From JAJKJG01 sp036556825 (GTDB taxonomy: Bacteria; Pseudomonadota; Alphaproteobacteria; Rhizobiales; Beijerinckiaceae): a stretch of DNA of 64,000 nt. Location of the stretch: NCBI GenBank assembly GCA_036556825.1, contig DATBIR010000133.1:1-64000 (forward strand), given 5' to 3'. The notes beneath the pieces were generated by a model, which did no database searches, was not told the DNA's origin, and was given only the letters and a program-made list of their open reading frames with translations. The position numbers and the translations under genes were made by a program. Shown here in pieces: positions 41,570 to 49,914 of this stretch (positions are counted from its first letter, which is position 1; each line of letters starts with the position of its first letter).

Positions 41570-43471
41570 TCACAGCGCCGGCATTGGCTTGCGCGCGAGG
41601 CGCGACTGGGCGGCGAGGCGGATCGGCGCGTTGACAGCGCCGAACCCTTTGTAGCCGCGCCGCTCGACGATCTCGAAGAAGAAGCGGTTTTGGAAATTCT
41701 GCGTGTAGGCCTGCAGGAATTCCCCGCCCTCGTCGCGGTCGTAGAGGATGCCGTTGGCGCGCAGCATGTCGAGGCGCTCGGGCGCGAGATCAGTGCGCGC
41801 CTCGAGGTCGTCGTAATAGTTTTCCGGGATGGCCAGCATCGCGACGCCGTTGGCGCGCAGGACCTGAACCGTCGCGACGATGTCGTCGGTGGCGAAGGCG
41901 ATGTGCTGGACGCCGGAGCCGACGAACTCTGACAGGAAGCGCGACGACAGGGTGTGCTGGCTCTGCGAGCCGTTGAGCGCGATGCGCAGGGCGCCGTCGC
42001 CCGTCTGGATCACCTGGCTCTTCACGATGCCGCCCGGATCGGTGATGTCCTGCTGCGGTGTCTTGGTCACGTCGAGCAGCGAGTTGTAGAAGAGAAGCCA
42101 GGACAGCATTTCCTCGTAATGCATCGATTGCGAGACGTGATCGACGACGGTGAGCCCGGCATCGGAATGGCCGCCGGCCGCCGCCACGGGCTCGAAATCG
42201 ACCTCCCAGATGGCGCTGAGCTCGCTGGTCGCATCGACGAAATAGAGCAGGCTGCCGCCGAGGCCGCGCACGGACGGCACCTCGAGCTCGCCCGGGCCGA
42301 CCGGCTGCCGGAAGGGCACGTCGCGCAGCTTCTCGGCGCGATCGAGCGTCGCCGCGGCGCTGTCGACCTTGAGGCACAGCGCGCATACCGACGGCCCGTG
42401 CGTCAGCTGGTAGGAATGCGCAAAGCCCTCCGGGTCGGCGTTGATGACGATGTTGATCCCTCCTTGCGCCCAATGCGTCACGGCCTTGGACTTGTGCTGC
42501 CCGCGCTGACGAAAGCCGAGCGCACCGATGAAGCGCGTGAGCTCGGCCTCGGCTTCCTCGTCGACGGCGAACTCGATGAATTCCACGCCGAGGCACTGCG
42601 AGCGCGGCGGCAGGGGCGGCAGAGATTTGGTCAGGCCGTCGACCTTTCCGCGCAGCTGATCGAGCAGGAAGATCAGCGAGCGATGGCCGTCGACCGCGAC
42701 GCTGCGCGGCGAGCCGGCACGGAACTCGTCGTTGAACACTTCCAGCGATAGCGGGCCGTCATAGCCGGTGTCCGCCACCGCCGCCGTGAAGTCCGCCAGC
42801 GGAAAGTCGCCCTGTCCGGGGAAGCAGCGGAAATGCCGGCTCCACTGCATGATGTCCATGTCGAGCCAGGGCGCGTCCGAGAGTTGGACGAGAAAGATCT
42901 TTTCCCGCGGAATCGAGCGCAGGGCCTTCAGGTCGGTGCGCCGCGAAAAGATGTGAAAGCTGTCGAGCACGATGCCGATGGCCGGGTGGTCGGCGCGCCG
43001 CACCACCTCCCAGGCGTCGCGGTAATCGTAGATGTGCCGGCCCCAGCCGAGTGCCTCGTAGCCGACGCGGATGCCGCGCTTGGCGGCGCGCTCGCCGAGC
43101 TCGTGGAAGTCGGCGGCGGCGCGCTCGAGGCCGGCCAGCGAGTCGGGCGAGACGTTGCTGCACACGAACAGCTGGCTGCAGCCGAGCTCCTGCATCAGGT
43201 CAAACTTGCGCTCGGCGCGCGCGAAAGTGCGGGCGCGCTGCGGCTCGGGCATGCCCTCGAAATCGCGGAACGGCTGGAAGGTCAGGATTTTCAGGCCGAG
43301 CCCCTCGACCATTTTGGCCACGTCGCGCGGCGTGCCGTTGAACGACAGCAAGTCGGCTTCGAAGATCTCGACGCCGCTGAAGCCCGCGGCCGCGATGGCC
43401 TCGAGCTTTTCGGCGAGGCCGCCGCTCAGCGACACCGTGGCGATGGAGGTTTGCAGGGTTTTTGCTGACAT
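41570..43471 (-). CDS. quiC: 3-dehydroshikimate dehydratase / 4-hydroxyphenylpyruvate dioxygenase-like fusion (QuiC1 type)
   Basis: 633 residues. The N-terminal xylose isomerase-like barrel (1-290) has the metal set E139 (YEALGW), D170 (VLDSFH), Q196 (VQLSD) and E244 (LEVFND), as in QuiC1. It converts 3-dehydroshikimate to protocatechuate. The C-terminal VOC part (295-633) resembles 4-hydroxyphenylpyruvate dioxygenase and keeps a full 2-His-1-Glu iron triad: H445 (VVDHV), H523 (VQHIA) and E600 (FFEIVE). The ATG at 43471 was chosen over a longer reading made of repeat sequence. It lies just downstream of aroE on the same strand (121 bp, repeat in between), matching a shikimate/quinate breakdown route. 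Confidence 0.92.
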   Translation of the reverse strand: MSAKTLQTSIATVSLSGGLAEKLEAIAAAGFSGVEIFEADLLSFNGTPRDVAKMVEGLGLKILTFQPFRDFEGMPEPQRARTFARAERKFDLMQELGCSQLFVCSNVSPDSLAGLERAAADFHELGERAAKRGIRVGYEALGWGRHIYDYRDAWEVVRRADHPAIGIVLDSFHIFSRRTDLKALRSIPREKIFLVQLSDAPWLDMDIMQWSRHFRCFPGQGDFPLADFTAAVADTGYDGPLSLEVFNDEFRAGSPRSVAVDGHRSLIFLLDQLRGKVDGLTKSLPPLPPRSQCLGVEFIEFAVDEEAEAELTRFIGALGFRQRGQHKSKAVTHWAQGGINIVINADPEGFAHSYQLTHGPSVCALCLKVDSAAATLDRAEKLRDVPFRQPVGPGELEVPSVRGLGGSLLYFVDATSELSAIWEVDFEPVAAAGGHSDAGLTVVDHVSQSMHYEEMLSWLLFYNSLLDVTKTPQQDITDPGGIVKSQVIQTGDGALRIALNGSQSQHTLSSRFLSEFVGSGVQHIAFATDDIVATVQVLRANGVAMLAIPENYYDDLEARTDLAPERLDMLRANGILYDRDEGGEFLQAYTQNFQNRFFFEIVERRGYKGFGAVNAPIRLAAQSRLARKPMPAL

Positions 43472-43497
43472 CTTGTTGGGCTCTGGCCTCTCTTCAG

Positions 43498-43572
43498 TGT
43501 CATTGCCGGGCTTGACCCGGCAATCCATCGCGCCGGTGCTGATGGATGCCCGGGTCAAGCCCGGGCATGACA
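43498..43572. repeat. Double palindromic repeat, family B copy
   Basis: A full copy of the element at 34286-34377 with a shorter centre: the arms TGTCATTGCCGGGCTTGACC... and ...GGGTCAAGCCCGGGCATGAC face each other across about 13 bp. It lies between aroE and quiC and so would be part of any joint transcript, where it could fold into a long hairpin. Confidence 0.8.
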
Positions 43573-43592
43573 ATTGTGGAAGTCGGAAATGA

Positions 43593-44435
43593 TCAAATCG
43601 TTGCCTCGATGAGGGCGCGCAGCTCCGGCGTGACGCGAGGCTCGATGCCGAACCACGCCTTCCAGGCCGGGCGCGCCTGATGCAGGAGCATGCCGAGGCC
43701 GTTCACGGTGCGGTTGCCGCGGCTGCGCGCCGCGGCGAGGAGCGGCGTCTCGCGCGGGATGTAGACGATGTCGGCGACCAGCGCGCGCGTCGGCAGTTTG
43801 TTGAGATCGAGTTCGAGCGCTGGCTGGCCGACCATGCCCTGGCTGGTGGTGTTGACGACCATGGCGGCGCCGTCGAGGGCGGCGTGACGATCCTCCCACG
43901 GCATCGCCTTGATCGGGCCTCCGAACTCCTGCGCGAGCGCCTCGGCGCGGCCAAAAGTGCGGTTGAACAGCCGGATCTCGCGGGCGCCGCGCTCGGCCAG
44001 GCTGTAGACCACGGCGCGCGAGCCGCCGCCGGCGCCGATCACGACGATCGGCCCGGCATCGGCGCGCCAGCCCGGATCGGCCTCGAGGATGCCCTCGATG
44101 AAGCCGTAGCCGTCATTGTTGGTGGCAAGCAGCGAGCCGTCGCGCCGCACCACGATACAGCTCGAGGCGCCCATGCGGCGCGCCATCGCGTCGACCTCGT
44201 CGACGAAGGCGAGCGCCGTCTCCTTGTGCGGAATGGTCAGGTTGCAGCCGGCGAAGCCGAGCGGGGCGAGCGCATGCAGGGCGGCCTCGAGCTTGCCCGG
44301 TTCGATGCCGAGCGGCACGTAGGTGCCGGCGAGGCCGTGCGTCTCGAACCAGTAATTGTGCAGCCTCGGCGAGCGCGAATGCATGACGGGCCAGCCCATC
44401 AGGCCGGCGAGGAGGAAGCGGTCGGGGTGTGCCAT
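43593..44435 (-). CDS. aroE: Shikimate dehydrogenase (AroE family)
   Basis: 280 residues. The substrate-binding half has the SRSP shikimate loop (near 20-23), catalytic K71 in NLTIPHK and D108 in NNDGYG. The cofactor half has GAGGGSRA and LFNRTFGRA, the NRT-x-x-R pattern of NADP-binding AroE. It interconverts shikimate and 3-dehydroshikimate. Placed beside quiC, it more likely serves shikimate oxidation for catabolism than aromatic amino acid synthesis, but either is possible. It is first in its minus-strand unit. Confidence 0.93.
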   Translation of the reverse strand: MAHPDRFLLAGLMGWPVMHSRSPRLHNYWFETHGLAGTYVPLGIEPGKLEAALHALAPLGFAGCNLTIPHKETALAFVDEVDAMARRMGASSCIVVRRDGSLLATNNDGYGFIEGILEADPGWRADAGPIVVIGAGGGSRAVVYSLAERGAREIRLFNRTFGRAEALAQEFGGPIKAMPWEDRHAALDGAAMVVNTTSQGMVGQPALELDLNKLPTRALVADIVYIPRETPLLAAARSRGNRTVNGLGMLLHQARPAWKAWFGIEPRVTPELRALIEATI

Positions 44436-44577
44436 CGGCCGTCTCTAACCACGCAAGCTCCACGGCTGGCAAGCCGCCGCCGGGCATCGGCAGCCCAGGC
44501 AAGCTGCCGCTTTACTTGCATGCGGTTCTGCGCAGAAATGCCTCCAACGACAAGAACAATCAGAACGGGAGGTTTCC

Positions 44578-45555
44578 ATGATGCGTCCTGGCGTCGTTCT
44601 GGTGACATTGATGGCGTCGCTCCCGGCGTTGGCGACGGAGCCCTCGCTCAAGCAGATCGCCGCCCGGACCGAGCTGCACCCGATCCAGACCCTGACCCTG
44701 TCGGACCAGCAGTTCCTCAAGGCCGAGCGCGACGGCAAGCCGGTCACGGTGTCAGGGCAGCTGCGCATCGCCCAGGGCAGCGGGCGCATGCCGACCGTCG
44801 TGCTCGTGCACGGCTCGGGCGGCATGGGCGCCAATATCGACATGTGGGCGCGCGAGCTCAACGAGATGGGCATCTCCACCTTCGCGCTCGACGGCTTTAC
44901 CGGCCGCGGCCTCACGGCCGTCAGCACCGACCAGGCCCAGCTCGGCCGCCTCAACCTGATCCTCGACGCCTATCGCGCCCTCGAGATTTTGGCGAAGCAC
45001 CCGCGCGTCGATCCGGGCCGCATCGTGCTCATGGGATTTTCACGCGGCGGCCAGGCGGCGCTCTATGCCAGCGTCAGGCGCTTCCACCAGAACTGGAACA
45101 AGTCGGGAGCGGAGTTCGCCGCCTATATCCCGTTCTATCCGGACTGCATGACCACCTACATGTCGGACAGCGACGTCGCCAACCGGCCGATCCGGATCTT
45201 TCATGGCACGCCCGACGACTACAATCCGGTCGCGCCATGCAAGCGCTACGTCGAGCACCTCGTCAAGGCGGACCGCGACGTGCAGCTGACCGAGTATCCC
45301 AATGCGCCGCACGGCTTTGATAATCCGCTCGCCAGCACGACGCCGTCACCGTCGCGAAATGCCCAGACGGTGCGCCGCTGCGTGATCCAGGAAGACCCGC
45401 TCGGGCAGCTCGTCAACGCCGCCACCGGGGAACCCTTCACCTACAAGGATCCATGCGTCGAGCGCGACCCGCATACCGGCCACGATCCGGCCGCCACCGC
45501 CGCCGCCCGGCAGGCCGTGAAGGAGTTCCTGAAGACGGTGTTCAAGCTGGATTGA
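44578..45555 (+). CDS. Exported dienelactone hydrolase-like alpha/beta hydrolase
   Basis: 325 residues with a signal peptide (1-20, ending ALAT). VLVHGSGG marks the oxyanion hole, S155 lies in GFSRGG, the acid is D213 or D214 in GTPDDY, and H245 lies in APHGFD. The nucleophile is Ser rather than the Cys of true dienelactone hydrolases. An extra C-terminal stretch (250-310) includes three cysteines (two beyond residue 260) that could form a disulfide in the periplasm. GGGAGG is 6 nt upstream of the first of two adjacent ATG codons. It stands alone. Confidence 0.85.
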   Translation: MMRPGVVLVTLMASLPALATEPSLKQIAARTELHPIQTLTLSDQQFLKAERDGKPVTVSGQLRIAQGSGRMPTVVLVHGSGGMGANIDMWARELNEMGISTFALDGFTGRGLTAVSTDQAQLGRLNLILDAYRALEILAKHPRVDPGRIVLMGFSRGGQAALYASVRRFHQNWNKSGAEFAAYIPFYPDCMTTYMSDSDVANRPIRIFHGTPDDYNPVAPCKRYVEHLVKADRDVQLTEYPNAPHGFDNPLASTTPSPSRNAQTVRRCVIQEDPLGQLVNAATGEPFTYKDPCVERDPHTGHDPAATAAARQAVKEFLKTVFKLD

Positions 45556-45634
45556 ACGCCCGGCACACACCTCACCGTGTCATGAGCGGCCTTGTGCCGG
45601 TGATCCGATTAGTTGTGCCGGTGAGCTCTTAAGC

Positions 45635-45664
45635 GGGATGGCCGGGACAAGCCCGGCCATGACA
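45635..45664. repeat. Half copy of family B repeat
   Basis: GGGATGGCCGGGACAAGCCC then GGCCATGACA, one arm of the family B palindrome, in the 123-bp gap between convergent genes. Confidence 0.6.
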
Positions 45665-45678
45665 GGAACGATGTCGGA

Positions 45679-46668
45679 TCAGATCACGATCTTGGTCATG
45701 ATGCCCTTGGGGAACAGGTCCTCGGGCTTGGCGTGGCGGTGGGCGATGCCCTGCTGATAGGCGTAAAGCGCCAGCTGCTCGAGGGTCGGGCGGTTCTCCT
45801 CGATGCCGAACGGGAAGGGATCGCCGTCGAACATGTCGCGCATCTTGCGCGCATATTGCGGCAGCCAGGCGAGCGGATAGCGCGACACCGCCGGGTCGAG
45901 CAGGCGCTCGAGGCTGCGGCGCTTCGATTCCTGGAAGGCGTTGTAGAGATTGCGCGCGATCCACGGATTCTCGTCGACGATGTGCTTTTGCATCGCGATG
46001 ATGTGCATGATCGGCCAGACTTTCGTCTTGCGGAAATATTCCTCTTCCATGTCGAGGAAGTCGGGGAACAGCCGCACCACGTCCGGATGCCCTTGCAGGA
46101 AGCAGGTCGGCGGACGGGCGATGATGGCGCAATCGATCTCGCCGGAGGCGAGCATCTCGCTGAGCGACTTGTCGGAGACGCGCGTCAGCTTGAGCCCTTC
46201 GGGCAGGTTGAGCTCGACCTTCTCGACGCGGCCGGCGTCGTTGGCGCCGGCCTGATACCAGTGCACGTCGGTCAGCTTGACGCCGACGTCATTGTGCAGC
46301 CAGCCGCGCATATAGACCGCGGCCGAGTGCGCCCATTCCGGCGAGCCGACCTTCTTGCCCTTGAGATCCTCGGGGGTTTTGATGCCGCTCTTCTTGTTCA
46401 CGTAGAAGGACGAGAAGCGGAACAGGCGCGAGCAGATCACCGGCAGCCCGACGATGTCGGAATCGTCGCGCGTGATCTGGGTCATGAACTTGGCGAAGGA
46501 CAGCTCGCTCACGTCCCATTCGCGGTTAAGCGTGAAGCGCGCGAAGATCTCGTGGTGGCCCAGCGTCAGCCAGGTATGGTCCACGCCCTCGGCCTGGACG
46601 TGCCCCAGGCGGAAATCGCGGAAATGGTCGTAATCGGTCGTGGCGATGGTCAGCTTGACGCGCCTCAT
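45679..46668 (-). CDS. 4,5-dihydroxyphthalate decarboxylase-like protein (periplasmic-binding-protein fold)
   Basis: 329 residues. It starts directly with the strand VKLTIATTDYDH and has no signal peptide, so it is probably cytoplasmic. The fold is that of type 2 periplasmic-binding proteins, and the sequence matches the group annotated as 4,5-dihydroxyphthalate decarboxylase, with KKVGSPEWAHSAAVYMRGWL and DCAIIARPPTCF segments. It could be a decarboxylase or a soluble ligand-binding protein. It lies 127 bp downstream of a DsrE-like gene on the same strand. Confidence 0.78.
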   Translation of the reverse strand: MRRVKLTIATTDYDHFRDFRLGHVQAEGVDHTWLTLGHHEIFARFTLNREWDVSELSFAKFMTQITRDDSDIVGLPVICSRLFRFSSFYVNKKSGIKTPEDLKGKKVGSPEWAHSAAVYMRGWLHNDVGVKLTDVHWYQAGANDAGRVEKVELNLPEGLKLTRVSDKSLSEMLASGEIDCAIIARPPTCFLQGHPDVVRLFPDFLDMEEEYFRKTKVWPIMHIIAMQKHIVDENPWIARNLYNAFQESKRRSLERLLDPAVSRYPLAWLPQYARKMRDMFDGDPFPFGIEENRPTLEQLALYAYQQGIAHRHAKPEDLFPKGIMTKIVI

Positions 46669-46795
46669 TGGTCCCCCTTTGGCAGTTCTGGGCCTTGTTG
46701 GTCGGGGATCGATTTAGCGCGGGAACGGCAAAGGGCAAACCGCTTTTGCCGCCGATCCCGCCAAACCCTTAATTCTGCGGACGAACGGGGGCGGG

Positions 46796-47173
46796 TCAGA
46801 GCGTGATGACCTGGTCCGGCGGGTTCTGGCCGAGGGCGCCGTAAAGCTGCGGAAAGCAGCCGGCGACCACGCCGTCGACCAGGCCCTTGGCCTTGACCGA
46901 GCCGGTGCCGCAGCCCGCGAAGTCGCCCTCGGCGAGGTTGCGGCGCAGGGCGCATTGGTCGCACACCATCAGGAGGATGTTGTGCTTCCTGGCGACCGCG
47001 GCCAGGCGCTCGCCGACCGGGTCACCCTGGCGCAGCGCGAAGACGTTGTCATCGAAGAACATCATGCCGATCACCTGCGCCCCATGCGTGCCGGCCTCGA
47101 GCTGCGGCAGGATCATGGTCGCAAGCTTGAAGGTCGCGGCGTTGCTGGTGGCGAACACATAGGCGACCTTCAT
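46796..47173 (-). CDS. DsrE family sulfur-relay-like protein
   Basis: 125 residues, one DsrE/DsrF-type alpha/beta domain. Four cysteines are present: C71 and C74 in CDQC, C88 and C106. C71 stands where DsrE/TusD proteins have their persulfide-carrying cysteine. The family shuttles sulfane sulfur between cytoplasmic proteins. It is downstream of the ABC importer genes (39 bp after the permease stop) and reads in the same direction, so it is probably in their operon and may handle sulfur from the imported compound. The extra CxxC is notable for this family. Confidence 0.83.
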   Translation of the reverse strand: MKVAYVFATSNAATFKLATMILPQLEAGTHGAQVIGMMFFDDNVFALRQGDPVGERLAAVARKHNILLMVCDQCALRRNLAEGDFAGCGTGSVKAKGLVDGVVAGCFPQLYGALGQNPPDQVITL

Positions 47174-47212
47174 CGGTTCATTCCTTCAGACCCACGGGCG
47201 GAAGACGGCCGC

Positions 47213-47965
47213 TCAGCGCCAGCGCAGCAGATAGCTCTCGAGCCGGCCGGCGGCGGCGAAGATGGCGAGCACGAACACCATGATCAGCAGCACGATGGCC
47301 ATCATCAGGGCGGCGTTGTAGGTGCTCTGCGCGAAGGACAGGAGATAGCCGAGGCCGCGGCTCGCGCCGACGAACTCGCCCACCACCGCGCCGGTGAAGG
47401 CGAAGCCGACCGCGACCTTGAGGTTGCCCATGATCCAGGCGGTCACGAACGGCAGATAGACCTCGCGCAGGATCGTCCAGCGGCCGCCGCCGAGCGTGCG
47501 CACGCGTTCGACGAGACGGCGGTCGACCTGCTTGATGCCGGTATAGACGGTGAAGAAGACGAGCACCGCCACGAGCACGAAGGCGAGGGCGATCTTCGAG
47601 CCGAGATCGATGCCGAACCAGATCACGCAGAGCGGCGCCAGCACGACGCGCGGCACGGCGTTGAGCATCATCATGACCGGTTCGAGCAGTTCGGCGAGCG
47701 GCTTGACCAGGGCTGCCAACGCGCCGAGCACGACGCCGGCGGCGATGCCGAGAACGAGGCCGCCAATCGCCGCCGCGAAGGTCGCCTGAAGATGCGTCCA
47801 GATCGTCCCTTGCGAGAACAGCTCGACGAGCGCCGCGGCAATGCGGCTCGGCGCGGGAAAGAAGAGCGGATTGAGCCAGCCGGCCTGGCCGGCCGCTTCC
47901 CACAGGGAGAGGGCGACGGTCAGCGCGAGGAGCTGGCGCACCCAGACACGGCGGAAGATGTTCAT
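47213..47965 (-). CDS. ABC transporter permease (taurine/nitrate/sulfonate type)
   Basis: 250 residues, six predicted membrane helices. The binding-protein-dependent transport signature GGGRWTILREVYLPF (EAA-like loop) lies near residues 165-180. It is the membrane subunit of a SsuC/TauC-type importer. The ATG at 47965 overlaps the ATPase stop (ATGA), so the two are translationally coupled; a longer reading upstream is a shadow of the ATPase gene. Confidence 0.92.
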   Translation of the reverse strand: MNIFRRVWVRQLLALTVALSLWEAAGQAGWLNPLFFPAPSRIAAALVELFSQGTIWTHLQATFAAAIGGLVLGIAAGVVLGALAALVKPLAELLEPVMMMLNAVPRVVLAPLCVIWFGIDLGSKIALAFVLVAVLVFFTVYTGIKQVDRRLVERVRTLGGGRWTILREVYLPFVTAWIMGNLKVAVGFAFTGAVVGEFVGASRGLGYLLSFAQSTYNAALMMAIVLLIMVFVLAIFAAAGRLESYLLRWR

Positions 47966-48729
47966 GCCGCCTCCGCGACAGGACCGGCCCCTTCGACCGC
48001 CTGCGAGAGGTCGGACCACAGCCGCTCCAGCAGCGGACCGAATTTCGGATGCGTGCGGGCGCGCATCAGATGGCGCGGCCGCGGGATCGGGATGGTGTAG
48101 CACTGGGAGATGTGCGCCCGCGGCCCTTGCGACAGCAGGTAGACGCGGTCGGACAGGGCAATTGCCTCTTCGAGGTCGTGCGTAACGAGCAGTACGCTGA
48201 TGCCCTGCTGCTCAACGAGGTCGACGACGTCCTGGGTGACGCGGGCACGCACGATGGCGTCGAGCGAGGCGAAGGGCTCGTCCATCAGGAGGAGGCGCGG
48301 CTTCAGGGCGAGGACCTGCGCGAGCGCGACGCGCTTGCGCTGGCCGCCGCTCAACTCGCGCGGATAGCGCGCCTCGAAGCCGGCCAGGCCGAGACGCGCG
48401 AGCCATTCCTTGCCTTCCGCCACCGCTGCGCGGCGGTCGCGTCCGCGCAGGCGCAGGCCGAGCGCCACGTTCTCGATGGCGGTGCGCCACGGCAGCAACG
48501 CGTCGTCCTGGAACAGGATGCCGATGTCGTTTCCCTGCACCCCCTGCAGCTCGATGCGGCCCGCGGAAATGCCCTGGAGGCCCATGACGGCGCGCAACAG
48601 GCTGCTCTTGCCCGAGCCGGAGGGGCCGACGAGGCTGACGAATTGTCCGGCTTCGATGGCGAGGCTGGCGCCCTCGAGCACGGGCTCCGCACCGTAGGAC
48701 AGGCTGACATGTTCCGCGCGCAGCATCAT
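47962..48729 (-). CDS. ABC transporter ATP-binding protein (taurine/nitrate/sulfonate type)
   Basis: 255 residues with Walker A GPSGSGKSS (35-43), Q-loop FQDDALLPW, signature LSGGQ, Walker B LLLMDEP and switch His in VTHD. It energises the SsuABC/TauABC-like importer. The start overlaps the stop of the solute-binding gene by four bases (48726-48729), and its stop overlaps the permease start, so all three are coupled. Confidence 0.94.
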   Translation of the reverse strand: MMLRAEHVSLSYGAEPVLEGASLAIEAGQFVSLVGPSGSGKSSLLRAVMGLQGISAGRIELQGVQGNDIGILFQDDALLPWRTAIENVALGLRLRGRDRRAAVAEGKEWLARLGLAGFEARYPRELSGGQRKRVALAQVLALKPRLLLMDEPFASLDAIVRARVTQDVVDLVEQQGISVLLVTHDLEEAIALSDRVYLLSQGPRAHISQCYTIPIPRPRHLMRARTHPKFGPLLERLWSDLSQAVEGAGPVAEAA

Positions 48730-49778
48730 CCGGCCCCGGCGATCGACGTCTCGAACAGCGGCGTCGGGTTGGCGTCAGCCTTCAACAGCCCAGCGACCTT
48801 CAGCGAGTCCGCAACGCGGTTCGCGGCGCCAAGGTCGATCGCCACACTGGTCGGATAGAGCGCCTTGCGATAGCGCTCCAGCGAGGCGCGGATCTCGCCG
48901 GTATCGGCTCCGGTCGTCAGCTCGCGCGGCAGCGCCTTGACCAGGTCGTCGGGCGACATGGTCTGAAGCGCCTGCAAGGCGGAGGCGAGCCCCTTGGCGA
49001 TCTTCTGCATCTCCTCGCGCCGGGCCGGGAGCTCGGCTGTGCGCACCGCCACACCCATGAACTCGTAAGGGCCGCCGAAAAAGCGCTCGGCATCCTTCGA
49101 ATCCATGCCGTTGACGAGCACGCGCCCGCCCGAGCGCTCGATCAGCGTGAGCGCGGGCTCCTGGACCAGGCCGACATCCACCTGACCCTGGCGCACGGCC
49201 TCGAGCAGGTTGGTGCCCATCGTCGCGAACTGCACCTTCGCGGGATCGACGCCGGCGCGGCGCAGCAGGAATAGCATCAGCGCATGGTCGGCGTTGCCGA
49301 GCGCCGACACGCCGACGGTCCTGCCGGCGACATTGGCGATCTCCTGGATGTCATTGGCGCGTTTCGGCGACGTGATGGCGGCGAAGAGCGGCAGCCGGCC
49401 CGTGGTCGCGAAGCGGCGGATGTCGGCGCCGCGGTCGAAGGCTTGCAGCGCCACGTCGAGGGAGGTCGCCGCATAGTCGACGGCGCCCCCGACAAGGGCC
49501 TGCATGGCGGCGTTGCCGCCGCGCGTGTAGACGAGTTCGACGTCGAGGCCTTGCCGATTGAAATGGCCGCCGGCGCGCGCCACCTCGTAAGGCACCACGC
49601 ACAAGAGCTGGCTGCAGAAGGCGAGCTTGATGCGCTTGCCTTGGGCGCGGGCGCCGCCCAGGGTCGCCACGGCACCGGCCGAGGCCGCAACCCCCTTGAG
49701 GATGCCGCGGCGGCTCACATCGGGGTTGATGGATTCGGGTGTCGGTTCGAGCGAAAAGGGTTTATCGCAGCAGCCCAT
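48726..49778 (-). CDS. ABC transporter solute-binding protein (SsuA/THI5-like) with twin-arginine leader
   Basis: 350 residues. The N-terminus is unusual: MGCCDKPFSL, then VSRRGILKG twin-arginine motif (about 21-29) and a hydrophobic stretch to about 45. The mature part has the NMT1/SsuA fold with FCSQLLCVVPYEVA and ligand-loop GTNLLEAV. It should deliver a sulfonate-, nitrate- or pyrimidine-like compound to the permease. The start at 49778 has GAGGAG 6 nt upstream and beats a start nine codons earlier. It heads the operon with the ATPase, permease and DsrE genes and is divergent from metZ, suggesting a sulfur-containing ligand. Confidence 0.87.
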   Translation of the reverse strand: MGCCDKPFSLEPTPESINPDVSRRGILKGVAASAGAVATLGGARAQGKRIKLAFCSQLLCVVPYEVARAGGHFNRQGLDVELVYTRGGNAAMQALVGGAVDYAATSLDVALQAFDRGADIRRFATTGRLPLFAAITSPKRANDIQEIANVAGRTVGVSALGNADHALMLFLLRRAGVDPAKVQFATMGTNLLEAVRQGQVDVGLVQEPALTLIERSGGRVLVNGMDSKDAERFFGGPYEFMGVAVRTAELPARREEMQKIAKGLASALQALQTMSPDDLVKALPRELTTGADTGEIRASLERYRKALYPTSVAIDLGAANRVADSLKVAGLLKADANPTPLFETSIAGAG

Positions 49779-49857
49779 GGCCTGCTCCTCGTTCAACCCC
49801 ATCAACCCGGCGGGACATGAAAAGGGTCCAGCTGCGCCGCCGTGCGCGGGAAGGCTT

Positions 49858-49909
49858 TATCTGGGCGGCTGGACAGCAAATGTCAAATTTTCCTGTATAT
49901 CTCTAAAAT
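49858..49909. promoter_or_regulatory. Divergent AT-rich promoter region
   Basis: This is the AT-rich centre of the 303-bp gap between the ABC operon and metZ. On the minus strand there is a perfect -35 TTGACA (49886-49881) but only a weak -10 (CAGATA, 49863-49858). On the plus strand TAAAAT (49904-49909) is a near-consensus -10 with a poor -35. If correct, metZ has a leader of about 165 nt. Confidence 0.42.
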
Positions 49910-49914
49910 CAACG

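Noticed and set aside
43472..43573. N-terminal extension of the QuiC-like fusion
   Set aside because: Same reason: it reads through the family B repeat at 43498-43572.
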